Source: Gordonia sihwensis NBRC 108236
GTDB taxonomy: Bacteria; Actinomycetota; Actinomycetes; Mycobacteriales; Mycobacteriaceae
Direction: 5' to 3'
Assembly (NCBI RefSeq): GCF_000333035.1
Contig: NZ_BANU01000040.1
Coordinates: 1-44,568, forward strand
DNA length: 44,568 nucleotides
The notes under the pieces were generated by a model. That model saw nothing but the letters and a program-made list of their open reading frames with translations, searched no databases and was not told where the DNA came from. Made by a program: the position numbers and the translations under genes. Below, one piece after another: positions 39,337 to 44,568 of this stretch (position 1 is its first letter; each line of letters starts with the position of its first letter).

Positions 39337-40917
39337 ATGTTCCCGATTCCGCGCTCGCGAAAACCGTGGGTGCTCGCCCTGACCGTCGTCGTGCTCGGCC
39401 TCGGTGGTTGCCGCAGCGCGGTCGAGGCGCAGCAGACCACCGCGACGTCCGGCCCCGTCGCGGCCGGCGGTGATCTGCGCGTGGGAGTACTCGGCGACCT
39501 CTCGCCCAAGACCTTCCTGCAGATCGGTACCGGCAGCGTCAACGGCCACGTTCTCGCGAACGTGTACGACACTCTGATCACCTACGACCACGCCACCCTC
39601 ACGCCGCGGCCCTCACTGGCGACCTCGTGGAGCACGGCACCGGACGGCAAGACACTGACGCTGAATCTGCGCGAGCACGTCCGCTTCCACGACGGGCGCC
39701 CGTTCACCTCGACAGACGTTCGCGCGTCGCTCCAGGCGTACCTGGGCGGTCCGTGGACACCGCAGTTCAAGCGCACCGCGGCCGCCATCACCTCGTACGA
39801 CGTCAGCGATCCCCACCGCATCGTGCTGACGTTCGCGCACCCCACGGGCAACGTCTTCGACCTGCTCGACTCCGCGCCCGTCCTCGACGGATCCAAGATC
39901 GATGAGCTCAAGGCCGGCAAGTCGTTCAACGGCACCGGCCCGTTCCGGTTCGACTCGTGGACGCCGAACTCCTCGGTGCGTCTGGTCCGCAACACCGGGT
40001 ACTGGGGCGGGGCGGCGCCGCTCGACGCCGTCACCTTCGTCGAAGCCCGCGATCCCAAGTCGCTCTACACCCGGCTGCGCACCGGACAGCTCGACGTGGC
40101 CAGCGGACTGACCGACAGCGACCACCAGATCGCCACGCGCCGTTACGGCTTCAGCGACATTCAGCTCACCGGCGGCGAGTCCCAGGTGTATGTGGGCGTC
40201 AATGTGGCCAACCCAGCGCTCGGCGACCCCCGGGTGCGTCGCGCCATCGCCTACGCGGTCGACAGGGATCGGATCATCAAGGACGTCTATCGCGGCTCCG
40301 GATATCCGGTGAATCTGCCGTGGCCCCGGACCTCGCCCGCCTACGACGAGTCGGGCAACCGTACCTATCGCCGGGATCTCCAGCGGGCCCGCGACCTCCT
40401 GCGTGAGGCCGGGCCGGTCCCGCCGATCGACCTCGACTACACCACCGGCGGCTCGGACCGGATCGTTGCGGAGATCATCCAGTCGAACCTGCGCGAGGTC
40501 GGGATCACCGCGAATCTCGTTCCCAATGACCGGACCGTGCAGGCCACCAAACTGATCGGCGGTCAGTTCTCCGGGCTGTGGATACTGCAGCATGCCTTCG
40601 CACAGTTCACACCGTCGACGCTGGCGGTCTCGGCGTATCCGTTCAACGCAGCCAAGAACTCCTCGAACTACTCGAGCGCCGAGTACTCGTCGGCGGCCGA
40701 CGCCGCCTGGAAGATCGCCGATCCGGCGTCTCCGCAGGCTCTGGACGCCTACCGCCGACTCGACCGTGTCTGGCTCGACGACCTCTTCCTGATCGAGATC
40801 GGTGTCGTCATCTCGAGCGTGACCGCGGCGCCGACGGTCCACGGCGTCGACTGGGACCGCCGCGACCAGCTCCATTTCGATCACACCAGCCTCGCCACCT
40901 CTGATCGGAGGTCCTGA
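39337..40917 (+). CDS. ABC importer substrate-binding lipoprotein (SBP_bac_5 family)
   Basis: A protein of 526 residues. A signal peptide with lipobox (VLGLGGC, cysteine near residue 25) anchors it to the outer face of the membrane. The SBP_bac_5 fold follows: PRPSLATSWSTAPDGKTLTL, LREHVRFHDGRPFTSTDV, NGTGPFRFDSW, VGVNVANPALGDPRVRRAIA. This family binds oligopeptides, opines, nickel or other solutes. Its place opposite a sulfatase suggests a sulfated or sulfonated solute, but the ligand is not readable. The ATG at 39337 is used; the frame stays open upstream over the divergent gene. First of four coupled genes. Confidence 0.92.
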   Translation: MFPIPRSRKPWVLALTVVVLGLGGCRSAVEAQQTTATSGPVAAGGDLRVGVLGDLSPKTFLQIGTGSVNGHVLANVYDTLITYDHATLTPRPSLATSWSTAPDGKTLTLNLREHVRFHDGRPFTSTDVRASLQAYLGGPWTPQFKRTAAAITSYDVSDPHRIVLTFAHPTGNVFDLLDSAPVLDGSKIDELKAGKSFNGTGPFRFDSWTPNSSVRLVRNTGYWGGAAPLDAVTFVEARDPKSLYTRLRTGQLDVASGLTDSDHQIATRRYGFSDIQLTGGESQVYVGVNVANPALGDPRVRRAIAYAVDRDRIIKDVYRGSGYPVNLPWPRTSPAYDESGNRTYRRDLQRARDLLREAGPVPPIDLDYTTGGSDRIVAEIIQSNLREVGITANLVPNDRTVQATKLIGGQFSGLWILQHAFAQFTPSTLAVSAYPFNAAKNSSNYSSAEYSSAADAAWKIADPASPQALDAYRRLDRVWLDDLFLIEIGVVISSVTAAPTVHGVDWDRRDQLHFDHTSLATSDRRS

Positions 40918-40919
40918 CC

Positions 40920-41879
40920 ATGACCAGATATCTCATTCGCCGGATTCCGACGGCCGTCGTCGTTCTGCTGGCCGCCTCTCTGCTCGTGTTCGCCGTGCTC
41001 CGGCTCATCCCCGGAGGTCCGGAATCGGCTCTGGCGGGTCCCGACGCCGGGCCGGAGCAACTCGCCGCCATCCGTCATGACCTCGGACTCGACCGTGGTT
41101 TCTTCAGTCAGTACTGGGCATGGATCAGCGCCCTGGTCACCCTCGACTTCGGAACCAGCTACCAGGTGGGCGGCGACATCGGCGATCTGATCTCCTTCGG
41201 CCTCACCAACACCCTCGTGCTGACCGCGGCTGCGACCGCGGTGGCGGTGAGCCTCGGGCTGGCGTTGTCGCTGAGCGCCGTGATCTGGCGAGGACGGGTA
41301 CTCAACGCGGTCCTCACCGGGATCAACGCGGTCGCGATAGCGTTGCCCACCTTCGTGGTCGGCACTGTCCTGATCGCCCTCTTCGGCATCCGCTGGCGAG
41401 TACTGCCCGCAGGCGGCACCCCGCCCAACGGACTCACCGACGACCTCGGGATCACCGCGCAGTATCTGCTGTTGCCCGCCCTCACCCTCGGGCTTCCCGC
41501 CGGGGCGATGCTGGCGCGGTTCCTCACCGAAGCCCTGCGGACCGAACTCGCACAGCCGTACGCCACCACTGCGATCGCCACCGGCGCGACCCGTCGTGAT
41601 GTCGTCCTCAAGCACGCTCTGCGCAACGCGCTGCCGTCCACCGTCACCGCTTTCGGTCTGATCGTCGGCGCATTGCTCGGCGGGGCGGTGCTCGTCGAAT
41701 CGATCTTCGGTTGGCCGGGGCTCGGGTTGCTCACCGAAGAGGGCATCTCCGCCCGCGACTACCCCCTCGTCCAGGTGCTCGTGCTCCTGTCGGTCACCGC
41801 GTTCGTGCTGATTCAGCTCGCCGCCGACGTCGTACACGCCTGGCTCGACCCTCGAATCCGACTGGCAGGTGCACAGTGA
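40920..41879 (+). CDS. ABC importer permease (DppB-like)
   Basis: A protein of 319 residues with six helices. It begins MTRYLIRRIPTAVVVLLAAS, as DppB proteins do, and has PEQLAAIRHDLGLDRGFFSQ and the cytoplasmic loop motif EALRTELAQPYATTAIATGA (EAA-like). The start lies 2 bp after the binding-protein stop. Its stop overlaps the next gene (GTGA). Confidence 0.93.
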   Translation: MTRYLIRRIPTAVVVLLAASLLVFAVLRLIPGGPESALAGPDAGPEQLAAIRHDLGLDRGFFSQYWAWISALVTLDFGTSYQVGGDIGDLISFGLTNTLVLTAAATAVAVSLGLALSLSAVIWRGRVLNAVLTGINAVAIALPTFVVGTVLIALFGIRWRVLPAGGTPPNGLTDDLGITAQYLLLPALTLGLPAGAMLARFLTEALRTELAQPYATTAIATGATRRDVVLKHALRNALPSTVTAFGLIVGALLGGAVLVESIFGWPGLGLLTEEGISARDYPLVQVLVLLSVTAFVLIQLAADVVHAWLDPRIRLAGAQ

Positions 41880-42841
41880 CTCGTTCTTCCGACGCCCGAC
41901 CATCCGACCCCAGGCCCGGGGTGCTGATACCGCAGCCACCATCCAGTTCGTCCGGCGAAGCCCTGCCCGTCGGTCCGGGACTGCTGCCGGAGGCACCCGC
42001 AGACCGTGACGAGACACGCGCGCGGCTGCCGCTCTACCGGAGCCTCCTACGCGGCTCCGGCCTCGTCGGGACCGTTCTCGTCCTCGCTGTCGTCGCCGCC
42101 GGGGTATTCGGTCCCCTTTTCCTCTCGCACGGCGCCGACCAGCAGATCGAGGGTGCGTATCTGCTTGCGCCCAGCGCCGATCACTGGTTCGGCACCGACG
42201 ACGTGAACCGCGACGTCCTCGCACGCACGCTCGTCGGCATCCGCGTGGACCTGCTCATCATTCTCATCGCCGTCCCCATCGGTGCCGCCCTCGGCACGCT
42301 CGTCGGGCTTGTGTCGGTCACCGTGCCGCTCGCCGACAGCGTCGCGCAGCGCGTCTTCGACGTGATCCTCGCTTTCCCGGCGCTGATCCTCGGCATCGCG
42401 CTGGCCGCGATCCTGGGTCCCGGCGCGCTCACGGTCGGCATCGTCATCGCGGTCGCCGAGATCCCCGTCTTCGGCCGACTGGTGCGGACCTCGGTACTGC
42501 GAGTACGCGAGCAGCCGTATGTCGAAGCAGCGCGGGTCAGCGGCGCCGGGACCGGACGGATCCTGCTGCGGCATGTGCTGCCGAACTCGGTGGAGGCGCT
42601 CGGCGTGCAGTTCGCGCTGTCGCTGTCGCTCGGGGTCTTCATCGAAGGTGCGCTGGGCTATCTGGGGATCGGCGTCGTCCCACCGACTCCGTCGCTCGGC
42701 GGCCTCATCGCCGCCGGAAACAACTACCTGGAGACCAATCCGTGGTTCTCGCTCGGACCACTGTTCGTCATCTCCGCTCTCGTACTCGGGCTCTACCTGA
42801 TCGCCCAGTCGATCTCGAACGACAGAAGGAACCTCCGATGA
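41876..42841 (+). CDS. ABC importer permease (DppC-like)
   Basis: A protein of 321 residues. After a Pro/Ser/Arg-rich cytoplasmic leader of about 60 residues come six helices and the EAA loop VREQPYVEAARVSGAGTGRI. HWFGTDDVNRDVLARTLVG is a DppC/OppC hallmark. The GTG at 41876 overlaps the preceding stop (GTGA), and the stop overlaps the ATPase start (ATGA), so the genes are tightly coupled. Confidence 0.93.
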   Translation: MTRSSDARPSDPRPGVLIPQPPSSSSGEALPVGPGLLPEAPADRDETRARLPLYRSLLRGSGLVGTVLVLAVVAAGVFGPLFLSHGADQQIEGAYLLAPSADHWFGTDDVNRDVLARTLVGIRVDLLIILIAVPIGAALGTLVGLVSVTVPLADSVAQRVFDVILAFPALILGIALAAILGPGALTVGIVIAVAEIPVFGRLVRTSVLRVREQPYVEAARVSGAGTGRILLRHVLPNSVEALGVQFALSLSLGVFIEGALGYLGIGVVPPTPSLGGLIAAGNNYLETNPWFSLGPLFVISALVLGLYLIAQSISNDRRNLR

Positions 42842-44508
42842 CCGCCGCGTCCTCCCCCGCCGTACCCGTACCGTCCGTTCCTCCGGCCCTGGAAGTGACC
42901 GACCTGCACGTGCGGTTCGCCTATCCGCGTCCGGCGGTCTCCGGAATCAGCCTCCGCGTCGATCGCGGCGAAATCGTCGCTCTCGTAGGAGAATCCGGAT
43001 CGGGCAAGACCATGACCGCACGGGCCGCGATCGGTCTCCTGCCCGACGGTGCGACGGCCACCGGTTCGGTTCGGGTCGACGGACGCGAGATTCTCGGTCT
43101 TCCGGAGAAGGACCTCGCTCGCCTTCGGGGCGACCGCGTGGCCATGGTCTTCCAGGAACCGCAGACCGCGCTGAACCCGGTCCAGACCATCGGCTGGCAG
43201 CTTCGCCAGGCGCTCACCCGGCACAGCGGTCTGTCCCGGGCGGCGGTGCGCGCCAGGGCCGTGGAACTGCTCCGACTCGTCGACCTCCCTGAACCGGAGG
43301 TCCGTGTCGGCTATTATCCGCACCAGCTATCCGGCGGCCAGAAACAGCGTGTGGTCATCGCACTCGCGCTCGCCGGCGACCCGGCCCTGCTGCTCGCCGA
43401 CGAGCCGACCACAGCCCTCGACGTCTCGGTGCAGCGAGAGATCCTCGAACTCCTCGTCCGTCTCCGCGAGCGCACGGGCGCAGGCATTCTGCTCATCACG
43501 CACAACCTCGGTGTCGTCGCCGAGATCGCTGACCGCGTAGTGGTGGTGCAACTCGGGGAGACGGTGGAGACCGGCGACGTGGGACGGATCTTCGCCGAGC
43601 CCTCCGCACCCTACACACGCCAGTTGCTGGCCGCCGTTCCGCGCTTGGACACCGCGTCGCGGGACAGCAGACGCCACGCCGCGCACGGACCGACGCCGGT
43701 CGTCGTGGTTGACGGCGTGACCGTCGAGCATCCGGGATCGTTCGGGTCGAACCCGCACGTAGCGCTGTCGGACGTGTCGCTGGTGGTCGAGTCCGGTGAG
43801 GTGGTCGGGGTGGTCGGCGAGTCCGGCTCCGGAAAGACGACCCTCGGGCGAGCCATCGGCGGCCTGCTGCCCCTGGCCGGCGGTCGTATCCTGCTGGATG
43901 GCGACGATCTCGCCGAACTCTCCGGCAAGGACCTCCGAGCAGCGCGGCGCCGCATCGCCTTCGTTCCGCAAGACCCGACCGCCTCTCTCGACCCGCGCTT
44001 CACCGTCGCCGAGTCCATCCGTGAGCCGCTGGAGATCCAAAGGATCGGGGACCGCCGCTCACGCGCGGCTCGGGTCGCCGAACTGCTGTCGGCCGTGCAA
44101 TTGCCGACCTCGTTCGCCTCTCGCCTGCCACACGAGTTGTCGGGTGGTCAGCGTCAGCGCGTCGCCCTCGCCCGTGCGCTCTCGACGGACCCCAAACTCC
44201 TCATCGCCGACGAGCCGACGAGCGCGCTGGACGTCTCCGTCCAGGCCCGCGTATTGGAGCTGTTCGCACAGTTGCAGGCCGACATCGGCTTCGCGGCACT
44301 GTTCATCAGCCACGACCTCGCCGTCGTCCGCCAGGTGTCCGACCGCGTGACCGTCCTCAAGTCCGGTCGCGTGGTCGAGTCCGGCAGTGCGACAAGGATC
44401 TTCGTTCAGCCCGCCACCGACTACACCCGCACTCTGGTGCACGCGGTCCCCGCCCCCGACCCCGAACGAGACCGCCTCGGCCGCGAGCTGCTGCCCGCAA
44501 CCTCGTAG
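42838..44508 (+). CDS. Fused double ATPase of the ABC importer (DppD-DppF type)
   Basis: A protein of 556 residues carrying two complete ABC ATPase domains. The first (residues about 20-270) has Walker A GESGSGKTMT, signature LSGGQKQR and Walker B LLLADEP. The second (about 285-545) has GESGSGKTTL, LSGGQRQR and LLIADEP. Each domain ends with the oligopeptide-transporter extension (PYTRQLLAAVP and DYTRTLVHAVP). It energises uptake by the two permeases. The fusion replaces separate DppD and DppF subunits and is common in actinobacteria. It closes the operon; no clear terminator is seen in the last 60 bp. Confidence 0.94.
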   Translation: MTAASSPAVPVPSVPPALEVTDLHVRFAYPRPAVSGISLRVDRGEIVALVGESGSGKTMTARAAIGLLPDGATATGSVRVDGREILGLPEKDLARLRGDRVAMVFQEPQTALNPVQTIGWQLRQALTRHSGLSRAAVRARAVELLRLVDLPEPEVRVGYYPHQLSGGQKQRVVIALALAGDPALLLADEPTTALDVSVQREILELLVRLRERTGAGILLITHNLGVVAEIADRVVVVQLGETVETGDVGRIFAEPSAPYTRQLLAAVPRLDTASRDSRRHAAHGPTPVVVVDGVTVEHPGSFGSNPHVALSDVSLVVESGEVVGVVGESGSGKTTLGRAIGGLLPLAGGRILLDGDDLAELSGKDLRAARRRIAFVPQDPTASLDPRFTVAESIREPLEIQRIGDRRSRAARVAELLSAVQLPTSFASRLPHELSGGQRQRVALARALSTDPKLLIADEPTSALDVSVQARVLELFAQLQADIGFAALFISHDLAVVRQVSDRVTVLKSGRVVESGSATRIFVQPATDYTRTLVHAVPAPDPERDRLGRELLPATS

Positions 44509-44568
44509 CCCAGATCGCGCCGCGGCCCCCGCACACGAACCCCGCCGTATCAACACAGTCCATAACTG

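Noticed and set aside
44509..44568. A gene or terminator at the right end of the window
   Set aside because: Sixty bases after the importer operon show no convincing start, hairpin or coding signal.

Overview
This is a GC-rich chromosomal segment from an actinobacterium of the Mycobacteriales (Corynebacteriales), most likely Gordonia or a close relative. The evidence is a set of families typical of that order: a fused LysX (lysylphosphatidylglycerol synthase plus lysyl-tRNA synthetase), a secreted cutinase-like esterase, DUF5926 and DUF6474 proteins, a GabD2-type dehydrogenase, a two-gene ECF transporter with a fused S component, and the order LCP protein, BfrB-type ferritin, GlpQ1-type phosphodiesterase, DUF4328 protein, then SodA. 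From memory, the last set resembles M. tuberculosis Rv3840-Rv3846, which lies near the replication origin. The genus is an inference. I see no tRNA, rRNA, insertion sequence, prophage or CRISPR array.

Layout. 1-9 kb: a 5'-truncated LCP cell-wall ligase gene, ferritin, DUF5926, a translationally coupled rhodanese/DUF4328/GlpQ1 operon, a 428-bp non-coding stretch with clustered DnaA boxes, a two-domain VOC protein, an AlkZ-like protein with MsrA, a small membrane protein and superoxide dismutase. 9-19 kb: an AraC-DinB fusion regulator coupled to a DHFR-like reductase, an ECF transporter, a GDT1 manganese-type transporter, an HSD10-like dehydrogenase, a TM0106-type RecB-like nuclease, a DUF6474 protein and a cutinase. 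18.4-22.4 kb: the branched-chain 2-oxoacid dehydrogenase genes bkdABC with a divergent Lrp/AsnC regulator. 22.6-28.5 kb: a catabolic-looking group of FAD oxidase, LuxR regulator, amidase, succinate-semialdehyde-type dehydrogenase and RraA-like protein. 28.6-31 kb: a TetR regulator and a two-gene ABC exporter, separated by a striking double operator. 31-35.5 kb: lysX, a divergent S4 protein, a 49-codon gene and a PhnB-like VOC protein.

35.6-44.5 kb is the most coherent accessory module. It has a TauD-type dioxygenase (organosulfur oxidation), a large formylglycine-type sulfatase, and a divergent four-gene peptide/opine-type ABC importer with a fused double ATPase. Together they suggest uptake and desulfation of organic sulfate esters as a sulfur source. 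A 14-bp motif (13/14 identical) and related CCGATTC words occur in both of its regulatory regions.

Two regulatory themes stand out. Many genes have a TANNNT -10 hexamer 5-8 nt before the start codon, implying leaderless transcripts. Many operons are translationally coupled through ATGA, GTGA or TGATG overlaps. The most unusual non-coding structures are the extra-origin DnaA-box cluster (about 4975-5224) and the inverted 20-bp double operator (29234-29287).
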